Shown here: positions 37,812 to 46,768 of the stretch, piece after piece
Numbering within the stretch: position 1 is the first letter of the stretch
Layout of the letters: every line of letters begins with the position of its first letter
Assembly (NCBI RefSeq): GCF_004137245.1
Contig: NZ_SDWS01000004.1
Location: 1-64,000 of the forward strand
From: Nocardioides glacieisoli
GTDB taxonomy: Bacteria > Actinomycetota > Actinomycetes > Propionibacteriales > Nocardioidaceae
Reading direction: 5' to 3'
Length of the DNA: 64,000 bases
The notes under the pieces: generated by a model
Databases searched by the model: none
Seen by the model: only the letters and a program-made list of their open reading frames with translations
What the model was told of the DNA's origin: nothing
Made by a program: the position numbers and the translations under genes

Positions 37812-38398
37812 GGATGCTCGCCTTCGCTCGAGGGGAGTGTGTGGCCGAGGTGGTCCACTCGGCTACCGAGGGCCTTGACCACTCGGGCCTCCTGGTCGAG
37901 AACGCCCTGACGGAAGCGCTCCACCCCGGCGGCGTCGCCGACGTCGAGCACGTGCAGGAACAGGGTGTGGGTGGAACGCCTGGCCTCCACGACCAGGCTG
38001 CCGGGAATCAGGCACGTCATCTCCGCCACCAGGGTCAGGACGAAGTCGGACGGTGTGCGCAGCTTCACCTCCACGACCGCGTTGCGGAGCGGACGTCCCG
38101 GGCGGAGCACCACCCACGCGACCTGGACGCTCGACGTGACGACGTCGGCGACGAACCGTGCGACCAGCCAGGAGAGGGGCAGGAGGCGGATGCGGACGTC
38201 TAGTCGCAGCGGCGGAAGCGGGAACACGAGGGAGGAGATGCAGGCGACGACGAAACCTCCCGTGATCGTCACCAGCGAGACCTGGCCCCAGAGCACGACC
38301 CAGACCACGGTGAGCCAGACCAGCATGGGTGGCTGGAGCGCTCGGTGACGCGTCGGCCGGACCTGACCGTCGCGACGTGTCCTCAGCCGGGGGCTCAT
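37808..38398 (-). CDS. mnhE: Mrp-type Na+/H+ antiporter subunit E
   Basis: 196 residues. Two N-terminal helices (LVWLTVVWVVLWG, TGGFVVACISSLVFPL) and the conserved VEVKLRTPSDFVLTLVAEMTCLIPGSLVVEA segment identify MnhE. The N-terminus has a ~25-residue basic leader. Overlaps mnhD by four bases. Confidence 0.9.
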   Translation of the reverse strand: MSPRLRTRRDGQVRPTRHRALQPPMLVWLTVVWVVLWGQVSLVTITGGFVVACISSLVFPLPPLRLDVRIRLLPLSWLVARFVADVVTSSVQVAWVVLRPGRPLRNAVVEVKLRTPSDFVLTLVAEMTCLIPGSLVVEARRSTHTLFLHVLDVGDAAGVERFRQGVLDQEARVVKALGSRVDHLGHTLPSSEGEHP

Positions 38399-40101
38399 CG
38401 CCTGCCTCCGTCGAGGACTGCGTCCAGGTACGGCGATCGTCGCACGAGGTCCTCGGCGGTGCGGTCGGTGTAGTCGAACAGCGGACCGGCTACGAGGGTG
38501 AACACCAGGCTGAACGCGACCAGGGCAGCTGTGGGCAGCACCATCGAGGGAGGCAGACTGTCAGGGAGCTTGTCGTCGCGCAGCAGCTGGTAGAGGTCGC
38601 GGTCGGGTTCGTCGTCGTCGCGCACGCGTCGTGCTTCCTCGAGGTCGAGGGGGGCGTACGCCGTGCCGCCGACGTGCACGTGGCCACGGTGGCCCACCAT
38701 CGCGACCGAGGGGTGCTGGGTGTCGGCCTTCTCGCCCGGGTTGGGCAGCGCCTGCGCGGTCTCGTGGGCCTGTTCCGGGGTGCGCCAGAAGGCGATGGTC
38801 CACGTCTTTGCGACGGCGTAGAGGGTGAGGAGGCTGGTGACGACGCCTCCGACGACGAGGGTGACGGACAGGGGAGTGCCGACGTCGAGGCCTGCCTGCA
38901 GCAGGCCCACCTTGCCCAGGAACCCGGACATGGGTGGGATTCCTGCAAGGTTCATCGCTGGCACGAAGAACAGGATGCCGAGGACGGGCGCGAGTCGTGC
39001 CAGACCACCGAGGCGGAGCAGTGCGGTGCTGCCGGCGCGGCGCTCGACCAGGCCCACGACCAGGAAGAGCGCGGTCTGGATCGTGATGTGGTGGGCGACG
39101 TAGAAGACGGCTCCGGAGATGCCGGCCTGTGTGGCGAGACCGATGCCGAAGATCATGTAGCCGATGTGGCTGACCAGGGTGAAGGAGAGCATTCGCTTGA
39201 TGTCGGACTGGGCGATGGCCCCCAGGATGCCGATGACCATCGTGATCAGGGCAGCCCACAGCAGGAGGTCGGTGAGCGGGCTGTCGGGAAACAGCAGCGT
39301 CTGCATGCGCAGGATGGCGTAGACCCCCACCTTCGTGAGCAGGCCTGCGAACACGGCCGTCACCGGTGCGGGGGCCGTCGGGTAGCTGTCGGGGAGCCAC
39401 AAGGAAAGTGGGAACAGAGCCGCCTTGACCGAGAAGGTCACCAGGAGGAGGAGCTGCAGGGTCAGGCTCACGGCATCGGGAAGACCCTCGATGCGCTCGG
39501 CGAGCTGTGCGAGGTTGAGGCTCCCGGTGGCGGCGTAGACCGCTGCGATGGAGATCAGGAACAGCGACGACGACAGCATGTTCACGACGACGTAGATCGT
39601 CCCGGCCCGAATCCTCGTCGCGGTGCCGCCCAGGGTGAGCAGCACGTAGCTGGCGAAGAGCAGCATCTCGAAGCTGACGAAGAGGTTGAAGAGGTCGCCG
39701 GCGAGGAATGCGTTGGAGACGCCGGCGACCAGCACGAGGAACGTGGGGTGGTAGATCGAGACGGGGGCCTCGCTTTCGTCGCCGGTCATGTTCTGGCCGA
39801 CCGAGTATGCGAACACCACGAGCGTGACCACGGCCGACACCAGCAGCATCAGGGCGGAGAGGCGGTCGGCGACCAGGCTGATGCCCAGCGGCGGGGTCCA
39901 CGCCCCCAGCCACGCGACCTGGACGCCGCGGCGGTCGGCCCGGACCAGCAGGACCGCGGCAACCGTGACCACGCCGATGAGCACGGAGAAGCTGACGAGC
40001 CGCTGGGCCCGTGGACGCCCTGACAGCATGAGTGCTGCGCCGGCCCCCAGGAGGGGAAGGATCACCGGGAGCGGGACGAGGAGGCTCATCGAGCTGCTCA
40101 C
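38395..40101 (-). CDS. mnhD: Mrp-type Na+/H+ antiporter subunit D
   Basis: 568 residues, longer than the usual ~500. It is a complex-I NuoN/M-like membrane protein with ~14 helices; SLWLPDSYPTAPAPVTAVFAGLLTKVGVYA and SDIKRMLSFTLVSHIGYM mark the proton-channel core. A hydrophilic insert at ~441-513 (including GHRGHVHVGG and an Asp/Arg-rich stretch) precedes the final helix, an unusual feature that could be a cytoplasmic metal- or pH-sensing loop. GTG start overlaps the mnhC stop; the frame stays open far upstream but has no homology there. Confidence 0.92.
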   Translation of the reverse strand: MSSSMSLLVPLPVILPLLGAGAALMLSGRPRAQRLVSFSVLIGVVTVAAVLLVRADRRGVQVAWLGAWTPPLGISLVADRLSALMLLVSAVVTLVVFAYSVGQNMTGDESEAPVSIYHPTFLVLVAGVSNAFLAGDLFNLFVSFEMLLFASYVLLTLGGTATRIRAGTIYVVVNMLSSSLFLISIAAVYAATGSLNLAQLAERIEGLPDAVSLTLQLLLLVTFSVKAALFPLSLWLPDSYPTAPAPVTAVFAGLLTKVGVYAILRMQTLLFPDSPLTDLLLWAALITMVIGILGAIAQSDIKRMLSFTLVSHIGYMIFGIGLATQAGISGAVFYVAHHITIQTALFLVVGLVERRAGSTALLRLGGLARLAPVLGILFFVPAMNLAGIPPMSGFLGKVGLLQAGLDVGTPLSVTLVVGGVVTSLLTLYAVAKTWTIAFWRTPEQAHETAQALPNPGEKADTQHPSVAMVGHRGHVHVGGTAYAPLDLEEARRVRDDDEPDRDLYQLLRDDKLPDSLPPSMVLPTAALVAFSLVFTLVAGPLFDYTDRTAEDLVRRSPYLDAVLDGGRR

Positions 40102-40532
40102 GCTTCCTCCTCGACGCGGGGGTCGTCGTCCCCGCCGCCGGTGGCGAGGTCGTGGCTGTCGGAGGCCTCGTCGGCCGCCGCCAGGCGGCGGATCGATGCG
40201 TCCTCCACGTCGTCCTGCACGTCGTCGTTCGAGTTGAGCTGCCAGCTGCGGTGAGCCATGGCCAGCAGGAACGCCGTCGTGCCGAGCGCGATGACGATGG
40301 CGGTCAGGACGAGGGCCTGGGGGAGGGGGTCCGACATGGTGGAAGGGGGCGTGGTCCCCTCGATCGGGGCGTTGCCGGCGCGTCCGCCGGCGATGAGGAA
40401 GAGGAGGTTGATGCCGTTGCCCATGACCAGGAGCCCGACAAGAACCCGGGTCAGGCTGCGCTCGAGGACGAGGTACACCCCGCAGCCGATCAGTGTGGAG
40501 GCAGTGACGATGAGCGTGAGGTTCGTGCTCAC
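40098..40532 (-). CDS. mnhC: Mrp-type Na+/H+ antiporter subunit C
   Basis: 144 residues related to NuoK: LIGCGVYLVLERSLTRVLVGLLVMGNGINLLFL and DPLPQALVLTAIVIALGTTAFLLAM, three helices. A ~40-residue acidic cytoplasmic tail (NDDVQDDVEDASIRR..) is longer than typical. GTG start overlaps the end of the fused A/B gene. Confidence 0.92.
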   Translation of the reverse strand: MSTNLTLIVTASTLIGCGVYLVLERSLTRVLVGLLVMGNGINLLFLIAGGRAGNAPIEGTTPPSTMSDPLPQALVLTAIVIALGTTAFLLAMAHRSWQLNSNDDVQDDVEDASIRRLAAADEASDSHDLATGGGDDDPRVEEEA

Positions 40533-43411
40533 AGGGCGGCCGCCTGCTCTGCATCCCGCTCGTCGCGGAGGATCTGCCGGTCGATCCTGGAGCCGAGGGC
40601 GCGCAGCAGGTCCAGCACGAGTCCGACGACCACGAGGTAGACGCCGATGTCGAAGATGGTCGAGGTGACCAGGTGCAGGTTGCCCAGCAGCGGGAGAGCC
40701 ACGTCGACCTGTGCGCTCTGGAAGACCGTGCCGCCGAAGGCGAGGGGAGCCAGGCCGGACAGTGCTGCGATGAACAGCCCGGTGCCCATGAGCACACCGG
40801 CGTCGATCGGCGCGGCCTCGTCGAGCTCGTAGCGGCCGCCGGCGAGGTAGCGGACCATGAGTGCCAGCCCGGTGACCATCCCTGCGGCGAACCCGCCACC
40901 GGGGTTGTTGTGCCCGGCGAGGAGCAGGTAAAGAGCGAAGACGATGAGCACGGGGAACAACAGCCTGGCCACGACCTCGAAGATGATCGATCGTCGGTCG
41001 GGTGGCAGCGTCCGGGGGCCGGGCAGCCAGACCCGTCGTCCCGCATCGGTGGAGATCTTGACCACCGACGGCGGGAGCGGAATCTCGTGGACCCGTCTGA
41101 TCCCTGCGCTGCGGGTGTCGAGGAACAGCAGGCTCGCCACGCCGGTCGCGGCCGCGACGAGCACCGAGATCTCGCCGAAGGTGTCCCACGCCCTGATGTC
41201 GACCAGGATCACGTTGACGATGTTGTGGCCGCCGCCGAGCTCCACGGCTTGCTCGGGGTAGGGCGTCGAGACGGGTTCCGCCGTTCGAGCCCCGGTCGTG
41301 ACCAGCATGACCAGGCCGACGACAGACCCGACGGCCGCGCCCAGCGCCATCCTCAGGTAGCGCCGGGGCGACAGCGGCCGGTCGGTGAAGTAGTCCGGGA
41401 GCCTGCGCAGCACCAGCACGAAGACGACCAGGCTGGTCGTCTCCACCAGGACCTGGGTCAGGGCCAGGTCCGGTGCGCCGTGGAGGGCGAACAACATGGC
41501 CGTCCCGTAGCCGGTGACACCGGCGAGCATCACGGCGCGCAGCCGCCTCCGTGAGCGGGTGGTGAACACGGCGGCCGCGATGATGACGGCCCCTGCTGCT
41601 GCCTGGGCCGGCGTGTCCCACAGCACGACGTCGAGAGGGCCGTCGAGTGCGGTGAACACGGCCGCGCCGGGCAGGAGCAGCACGATCGCAAGGATGACGA
41701 CGAGGTAGGCGGCAACCGATCCGCGCTGGGTGAGGCCGGTCGTCTCCACCGCCAGCCGGTCGACGGTCCGCATGACCAGTCGGTAGCCGGCGTCTGCCGT
41801 CCAGGACCAGGAGGCTGCACCTTGGAGGCCAGCGACGTCCTTGCGTCGCACGAACATTCCCGAGCCGAGCAGCAGGGCAACGGCCGAGAACGCGAGCGGC
41901 AGCTCAAAGCCGTGCCACAGGGCAAGCTCGACGTCGTGCACCCCGCGCGGGAACTGAGCGGCATGCGGGGCAAGGGCGACGCTCAGCGCGCGCCCCGCGA
42001 AGCCCAGCCCCACGGTGAACACCGTCAGGACGACCGGGGCGAGCAGGAAGCCGGCCGGTGCCTGCGCGTACGGCGTGGGCTCCAGGTCGGGCTTCGAGCC
42101 GAAGGTCCCCCACAGGAAGCGCGCGGTGTAGGCGACGGTCAGCACCGAGCCGAGGATCACTCCGGCGAGGACCAGCCAGCCGACGAGGGAGGAGATGTCG
42201 GGGCGATCGCCGTCGCGAGCGACGTCGAGGAGGGACGCGAAGACACTCTCCTTGGCGACGAAGCCGAGCAGCGGCGGGAGCCCTGCCATCGACGCCCCGG
42301 CGACGAGGGCGGTGGCGAGCACCACGGGGGAGGCCCTGCCGATCCCGGAGAGGGCGCGGATGTCACGGGTGCCGGACTGGTGCTCGACGATGCCTACGAC
42401 GAGGAACAGGGTCGCCTTGAACAGTGCGTGCCCGAGCAGCAGTGCCAGACCGGCGAGGGCCGTCGCCCTGGTGCCGATGCTGAACACGATGAGAAGGAAT
42501 CCGAGCTGGCTCACCGTTCCGTAGGCGAGCAGCAGCTTCGCGTCGTACTGGCGCAGCGCCCGCCAGCCGCCGAGCAGCATGGTGCACACGCCGAGCGACA
42601 GCACGACCTCGTGCCAGCCCGGCGTTGCGGCGAACGCCGGTGCCAGGAGTGCGACCAGGTAGACGCCGGCCTTCACCATCGATGCCGCGTGCAGGTAGGC
42701 GCTGACCGGGGTAGGAGCCGCCATCGCACCCGGGAGCCAGAAGTGGAAGGGGACCAGGGCCGACTTGGAGAGCGCACCGACCAGGAGCAGGGCGATCGCC
42801 ACCGTGACAGCCGGGCCCGCGGGCGGGTCCGCGAGCAGCTCGCTGATGCGGTACGTGCCTGCGACGTCACCGAGCACCAGCATTCCCACCAGCATGGCCA
42901 GCCCACCCAGGGTGGTCACGATCAACGCCTGCATGGCCGCCTGCCGGCTCGCGCGCCTGGTGGGATCACTGCCGATGAGGAGATAGGAGAAGACCGTGGT
43001 CAGCTCCCAGAACACATAGAGCACCAGCAGGTCGTCGCACAGCACGAGGCCGAGCATGGAGCCCGCAAAGGCGACGAAGGTCGCGGCGAAGGATGACAGG
43101 CCCACGTGGTCGTCCGGGAAGTACCAGGCGCAGTACGCCAGCACTACTGCCCCGACGCCGGTCACGATGAGTGCCATCAACCACTGCAGGGCTCCCAGCC
43201 GGAAAGCCAGATCCATGCCCAGGCTGGGAACCCACTCAACCGCCTCGACAACCGCGCTGCCCGCTCGCACCTCACCGGTGTGCCAGAGCATCCACGAGAA
43301 GCTGCCCAGGGGCACCAGCGCCAGCGCCAGGAACGCTCGCCGCCCCAGTCGCGTGACCATCGGCGCGGCCAGCAGGGCTGCGCCGACGTGCGCAGCGACG
43401 AGCGTGACCAC
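40529..43411 (-). CDS. mnhA: Mrp-type Na+/H+ antiporter fused subunits A and B
   Basis: 960 residues. The N-terminal ~500 residues are the NuoL-like MnhA channel (LLVLYVFWELTTVFSYLLIG, FHFWLPGAMAAPTPVSAYLHAASMVKAGVYL). A DUF4040/MbhE-like region (GAPDLALTQVLVETTSLVVFVLVLRRLPD) follows, and residues ~807-960 form a complete MnhB domain (FEVVARLLFPVLIVFALYLLLAGHNNPGGGF). The GTG at 43411 was chosen because GGAGGAG lies just upstream. A -10-like TAGAGT (43448-43453, reverse) may give the operon its own promoter. Confidence 0.93.
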   Translation of the reverse strand: MVTLVAAHVGAALLAAPMVTRLGRRAFLALALVPLGSFSWMLWHTGEVRAGSAVVEAVEWVPSLGMDLAFRLGALQWLMALIVTGVGAVVLAYCAWYFPDDHVGLSSFAATFVAFAGSMLGLVLCDDLLVLYVFWELTTVFSYLLIGSDPTRRASRQAAMQALIVTTLGGLAMLVGMLVLGDVAGTYRISELLADPPAGPAVTVAIALLLVGALSKSALVPFHFWLPGAMAAPTPVSAYLHAASMVKAGVYLVALLAPAFAATPGWHEVVLSLGVCTMLLGGWRALRQYDAKLLLAYGTVSQLGFLLIVFSIGTRATALAGLALLLGHALFKATLFLVVGIVEHQSGTRDIRALSGIGRASPVVLATALVAGASMAGLPPLLGFVAKESVFASLLDVARDGDRPDISSLVGWLVLAGVILGSVLTVAYTARFLWGTFGSKPDLEPTPYAQAPAGFLLAPVVLTVFTVGLGFAGRALSVALAPHAAQFPRGVHDVELALWHGFELPLAFSAVALLLGSGMFVRRKDVAGLQGAASWSWTADAGYRLVMRTVDRLAVETTGLTQRGSVAAYLVVILAIVLLLPGAAVFTALDGPLDVVLWDTPAQAAAGAVIIAAAVFTTRSRRRLRAVMLAGVTGYGTAMLFALHGAPDLALTQVLVETTSLVVFVLVLRRLPDYFTDRPLSPRRYLRMALGAAVGSVVGLVMLVTTGARTAEPVSTPYPEQAVELGGGHNIVNVILVDIRAWDTFGEISVLVAAATGVASLLFLDTRSAGIRRVHEIPLPPSVVKISTDAGRRVWLPGPRTLPPDRRSIIFEVVARLLFPVLIVFALYLLLAGHNNPGGGFAAGMVTGLALMVRYLAGGRYELDEAAPIDAGVLMGTGLFIAALSGLAPLAFGGTVFQSAQVDVALPLLGNLHLVTSTIFDIGVYLVVVGLVLDLLRALGSRIDRQILRDERDAEQAAAL

Positions 43412-43493
43412 GGGGCGCTCCTCCTCCCGGCTGTCGTACGAACCCACACTCTAGAGACATCGGGGTGTTGGCCCCCGGCGCGTCCGGCCCAGC

Positions 43494-44096
43494 TCAGCGT
43501 CGGGCTCTCGACCGTGCCTCGTCCTCGGTCATGGCAGCCCACATGAGGTCCACGCACCTGTCGATGAATCCGTCCGCGACGGCACCGCGTCGGACCAGCT
43601 CGCCCACGTAGGCCCCGATCAGCAGGCTGACCACCGTGTCCGGCTCCAGCCCCGGTCGGAGTGCGCCTGCGGCGATGTCGGAGCGGATCAGCTCGACCAA
43701 CGCATCGGTGTAGGGAGTCAGGACGCCTCGGAACAGCTCGCTGAACTGCGGGTCGTCCTCCCTCAGGATCGTTGCCAGGCCTCCGGGGCCGAGCACGTCG
43801 GACATCTGGTGCCACGTCTGGTCCAGCGCCCACCGGATCCTGTCCCGCGGCGTCTCGCCGACCGGGTTCTCAGGAGGGACGATGACTGCCGACAGCGCCG
43901 CACGCAACACGTCCTCCCGGTCGGAGTAGCGGCGGTAGATGGTCGTCTTGGCGACGCCGGATGCCGCAGCGACGGCCTCGACGGTGACGCCGCGCGATCC
44001 TCCTGTGCGCAGGAGTCGCAGGGCAGCCTCGTGGATGCTGGCGTCCGTCTCCGCGCGACGGGGTCGCCCGGGTGCACCAGGGGTGGTGGGGGTCAT
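43494..44096 (-). CDS. TetR family transcriptional regulator
   Basis: 200 residues. N-terminal helix-turn-helix: DASIHEAALRLLRTGGSRGVTVEAVAAASGVAKTTIYRRYSDREDVLRAAL. The C-terminal ligand/dimer domain has VVSLLIGAYVGELVRRG. It lies 82 bases upstream of the mnhA-G operon on the same strand and is divergent from a small membrane gene and a DUF981 gene, with a long palindrome between. It probably autoregulates and may control both flanking operons. Ligand unknown. Confidence 0.9.
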   Translation of the reverse strand: MTPTTPGAPGRPRRAETDASIHEAALRLLRTGGSRGVTVEAVAAASGVAKTTIYRRYSDREDVLRAALSAVIVPPENPVGETPRDRIRWALDQTWHQMSDVLGPGGLATILREDDPQFSELFRGVLTPYTDALVELIRSDIAAGALRPGLEPDTVVSLLIGAYVGELVRRGAVADGFIDRCVDLMWAAMTEDEARSRARR

Positions 44097-44111
44097 GTGG
44101 CCTCTCCGTCG

Positions 44112-44140
44112 GAATAACTACGCTACGCGTAGCGTTATTC
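44112..44140. promoter_or_regulatory. TetR operator: long inverted repeat
   Basis: GAATAAC (44112-44118) and GTTATTC (44134-44140) form a perfect outer inverted repeat; inside, ACGCTACGCGTAGCGT (44120-44135) is a perfect 16-base palindrome. It sits 16 bases from the tetR start and 28 bases from the divergent gene start, and TACGCT (44119-44124) could be the -10 of the latter. This is the best operator candidate in the window. Confidence 0.72.
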
Positions 44141-44168
44141 TACCAAACGACGGACTGAGGAGGGTGCT

Positions 44169-44324
44169 GTGAACGAGTTCCTGGCGTGGACGCTGCTGAT
44201 CTCGCTCGTCGTCACGGTGACGGCTTTCCTGGTCGCCGGCGTCATCCACCTTGCGGTGGCGGCCGACCGATCCGACAACGAGACAGTGCCCGCGGAGGGC
44301 AGAGAAGGAGGGTGGACGACGTGA
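44169..44324 (+). CDS. Small membrane peptide (51 aa) upstream of DUF981 gene
   Basis: 51 residues starting with GTG: VNEFLAWTLLISLVVTVTAF continuing LVAGVIHLAVA, one transmembrane helix, then a short acidic tail ending GGWTT. AGGAGGG is five bases upstream. The stop overlaps the GTG of the DUF981 gene by four bases (GTGA). It is likely a partner subunit or a coupling leader for the next protein. No family recognised. Confidence 0.65.
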   Translation: MNEFLAWTLLISLVVTVTAFLVAGVIHLAVAADRSDNETVPAEGREGGWTT

Positions 44325-45010
44325 TCGTCTACAACGAGCTGGTCGCACTCACAGCAGGGGCGGGCCTCCTGGGCTTCGCGGCCTTCCTGGCGCAGCTCAT
44401 CAAGAACACGCGCATCGAGAGCGAGGGCTGGGCGGGATTCTTCGGGGTCACGGGTGTCCTGCTGCTCGCCCTGGGCATCCACACCACCGTGACGTGGCCG
44501 TTCGGAGGTGGCGGATTCGAGTACGCCAACATCGCCTTCGGCCAGCCCGCCGCGGCATTCGGAGCACTGCTGCTCTTCGCCGCCGTCTACCTGTGGCGCC
44601 ACCGCGCGCTTTACGCGGGCGAGGTGGCGGAGGCCAACGCGGCGACCCTGGCAGCGTTCAAGCCGGTCGGGATCTTCGTCGGGGCACTCGGCTTGGCGAT
44701 GGGAGTCCTGGCCATCACGTTCGTACGCTTCCAGCTCGGTGCGGCTCCGCCGGAAGAGCCGATCAGCGGTCGCTTCGGTCACCTTCCCCTCCTCGAGGCG
44801 CTGTTCCTCGGAGGCCTGTGGGGCATCGTCGCTGTCGGGGCGCTGCTGTTCGCGGGTGCACTCTGGACCGACCGGCCCCGGCTGCTCCGCTGGGCCGTGT
44901 GGGCCTGGATCATCGGCGGCACGGTGTTCCTGCTCTTCGGCGCGATGAACTTCTACACGCACATCGGCATGTACTACAACATCGAGCACGGCACCATGCA
45001 CAAGTGGTGA
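44321..45010 (+). CDS. DUF981 family multi-pass membrane protein
   Basis: 229 residues, GTG start overlapping the preceding ORF, with AAGGAGG about nine bases upstream. About six helices (GLLGFAAFLAQLI, FFGVTGVLLLALGIHTTVTWPFG, FGALLLFAAVYLW, GIFVGALGLAMGVLAITFV, LFLGGLWGIVAVGALLFAGAL, WIIGGTVFLLFGAMNFYTHIGMYYN) and a His-rich C-terminus (HIGM..IEHGTMHKW) match the DUF981 family. Function is not known. Being divergent from tetR, it may be induced together with the Mrp antiporter. Confidence 0.78.
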   Translation: MIVYNELVALTAGAGLLGFAAFLAQLIKNTRIESEGWAGFFGVTGVLLLALGIHTTVTWPFGGGGFEYANIAFGQPAAAFGALLLFAAVYLWRHRALYAGEVAEANAATLAAFKPVGIFVGALGLAMGVLAITFVRFQLGAAPPEEPISGRFGHLPLLEALFLGGLWGIVAVGALLFAGALWTDRPRLLRWAVWAWIIGGTVFLLFGAMNFYTHIGMYYNIEHGTMHKW

Positions 45011-45035
45011 TCCGCCGGTGGCCCCGCAGCGGGTC

Positions 45036-45068
45036 GAGCCCCCCACCTGCACGTCAGGTGGGGGGCTC
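45036..45068. terminator. Bidirectional terminator hairpin
   Basis: GAGCCCCCCACCTG and CAGGTGGGGGGCTC form a perfect 14-bp stem with a CACGT loop. It lies between the DUF981 gene stop and the convergent small membrane gene stop and could serve both. Confidence 0.82.
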
Positions 45069-45088
45069 GTGGGCGTGTCGGTGCATGG

Positions 45089-45403
45089 CTACCGGGTACG
45101 GCGGCGAGGGAGGTTGCCGGAGGCCGCGAACGTGTACACAGCCGCGCCAGCGAGCAGTGCGATGAGCCACGTGAGCAGCACCCGAGCGGGACCGTCTTCT
45201 GTGAACCGGGCGACGACCGCGACCACGAGCGGGACGAGGATCGCGCAGGTGGCTGAGAGACGTAGGCGCCGTACCAGGGTCCGGCGACGGTCCGGTGCTC
45301 TACGGGCACGCACCTCCTGCGGCTCAGGTGCTGGGGAGCGCGTACCGCGGGGAATGAGCATGCTTGCGATGACGGTGGCTGGGTGCAGCGGACTGCTGGA
45401 CAT
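45089..45403 (-). CDS. Membrane protein of unknown function (104 aa)
   Basis: 104 residues from the ATG at 45403, with AAGGAGAC nearby upstream. A basic N-terminal half (EVRARRAPDRRRTLVRRLR) precedes two helices (LSATCAILVPLVVAVVARF and VLLTWLIALLAGAAVYTFAA). No family recognised. It follows the FAD oxidoreductase gene by 79 bases on the same strand. Confidence 0.55.
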   Translation of the reverse strand: MSSSPLHPATVIASMLIPRGTRSPAPEPQEVRARRAPDRRRTLVRRLRLSATCAILVPLVVAVVARFTEDGPARVLLTWLIALLAGAAVYTFAASGNLPRRRTR

Positions 45404-45482
45404 GTGTGTCTCCTTCTGTGTCCTTGCGGGTGGAACGCCGGCCTGCGCGAGGCAGGGACGCGCGGCCCGGCGCGTCGGGTGG

Positions 45483-46739
45483 TCAGCGCAGCGGGTCGAA
45501 GGCCAGCAGCTCCGGGGGCGTCGTGCCGGAGGCAATGCGGTGCGCGAGGAGCTTCCCGGTGAGCGGGCCGAGGGCGATGCCCCACATGCCGTGACCACCG
45601 GCAACGAACACAGCTGGGGCGTTGGTGCGCCCGATGAGGGGAAGACCATCTGCGGTGCACGGCCGAGATCCCACCCACTCGTCGCGGCGCTGATCGAGGT
45701 CGACCCCACTCAGGAGGGGTCGGGTGGCGTTGACGATCGCGTCGATGCGCCGCTGGTCGAGGGCGGCGTCCGGGGCACGGAACTCCATCATCCCGGCAAC
45801 GCGCAGCCGTGGGCCCTCGGGCGACGAGATGGGAGTACAGGCCACGCGTTGGGTCGGGAAGTAGACCGGCGTCTGTGGGAGCTGGTCGCCGGTGACGCTG
45901 AACGAGTAGCCGCGGCCTGCCTGGACCGGTTGGCGTACTCCGAACCGGCGTGCCAGGTGTCCCACCCAGGCGCCGTTCGCGAGGACCACGTAGTCGAACC
46001 CGCTCTGGCCGTCGAGCGGCTCGCGGGTGGTGACGTAGGCGCCGCGGGCGGTCTCGCTGACGCGGTCGACGGTCGCGCCCTCGATGAGCCTTCCGCCGCG
46101 CGTGACGAACGAGGCGGCAAGCGCTGCGAGGAATGCGGGTGGGTCCAGGTAGCGCTGGTCGTGCAGGAGCACAGCCGAACCGACGGCATCCGACAGGGAC
46201 GGCTCCACCACGCGCGCTTCGTCCCCGGACAGGAGGTCGTACTTCACGTCCTGTCCAGCGTCTCGGATGTGCTCGAGCTCCTGGACGATCGGTGCACGAT
46301 CCTCGAGAGTGCGGAAACCAGCGACGAACGGGTGGGCCTCGTGGGTGGCGGACTCGACGCCGCCGGCGCTGAGCTCGTCGAATGCGGCCAGAGCGCCTCG
46401 ATTCATCGGCGCGTAGGCCCGCATCCCGAGGCCCCATCGGCGGGAGGTGCTGTTGCGCGCGAACCCGGCGAGGAAGCGGAGCAGGCGCGGGTCGGGTCGC
46501 ACCGGCAGGTAGACCGGTGACGAGGGGCGGCCGACCGCGCGGACGCCGTAGCCGAGGACTGCCGGCTCGGGCAGCGGGGCGGTCAGGGCGGGAGTGAGCC
46601 AGCCGGCGTTGCCCCAGGAGGACCCGGAGGCGACACGGTGGCGCTCGTAGACGGTGACGTGGAAGCCGTGCTCCTGCAGGAACCAGGCGGTGGACAGGCC
46701 CACCATTCCGGCTCCGACGACGGCGACGCGCTGAGACAT
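45483..46739 (-). CDS. FAD-dependent D-amino-acid dehydrogenase-like oxidoreductase
   Basis: 418 residues. N-terminal FAD loop VAVVGAGMVGLSTAWFLQEHGFHVTVYER, then SGSSWGNAGWLTPAL, DYVVLANGAWVGHLARRFG and a C-terminal VFVAGGHGMWGIALGP match the DadA/DAO family. It probably oxidises a D-amino acid or a related amine to a keto acid. ATG at 46739 preferred (AGGAAG upstream). Substrate cannot be told from sequence. Confidence 0.87.
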   Translation of the reverse strand: MSQRVAVVGAGMVGLSTAWFLQEHGFHVTVYERHRVASGSSWGNAGWLTPALTAPLPEPAVLGYGVRAVGRPSSPVYLPVRPDPRLLRFLAGFARNSTSRRWGLGMRAYAPMNRGALAAFDELSAGGVESATHEAHPFVAGFRTLEDRAPIVQELEHIRDAGQDVKYDLLSGDEARVVEPSLSDAVGSAVLLHDQRYLDPPAFLAALAASFVTRGGRLIEGATVDRVSETARGAYVTTREPLDGQSGFDYVVLANGAWVGHLARRFGVRQPVQAGRGYSFSVTGDQLPQTPVYFPTQRVACTPISSPEGPRLRVAGMMEFRAPDAALDQRRIDAIVNATRPLLSGVDLDQRRDEWVGSRPCTADGLPLIGRTNAPAVFVAGGHGMWGIALGPLTGKLLAHRIASGTTPPELLAFDPLR

Positions 46740-46768
46740 GGGATCAACTTCCTGACTGGAGGGCGTGC

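Noticed and set aside
40102..41046. Open frame extending mnhD far upstream (about 315 codons)
   Set aside because: It lies over mnhC and the fused A/B gene in another frame and reads as low-complexity Arg/Ser/Pro; the GTG at 40101 gives the normal mnhD N-terminus.
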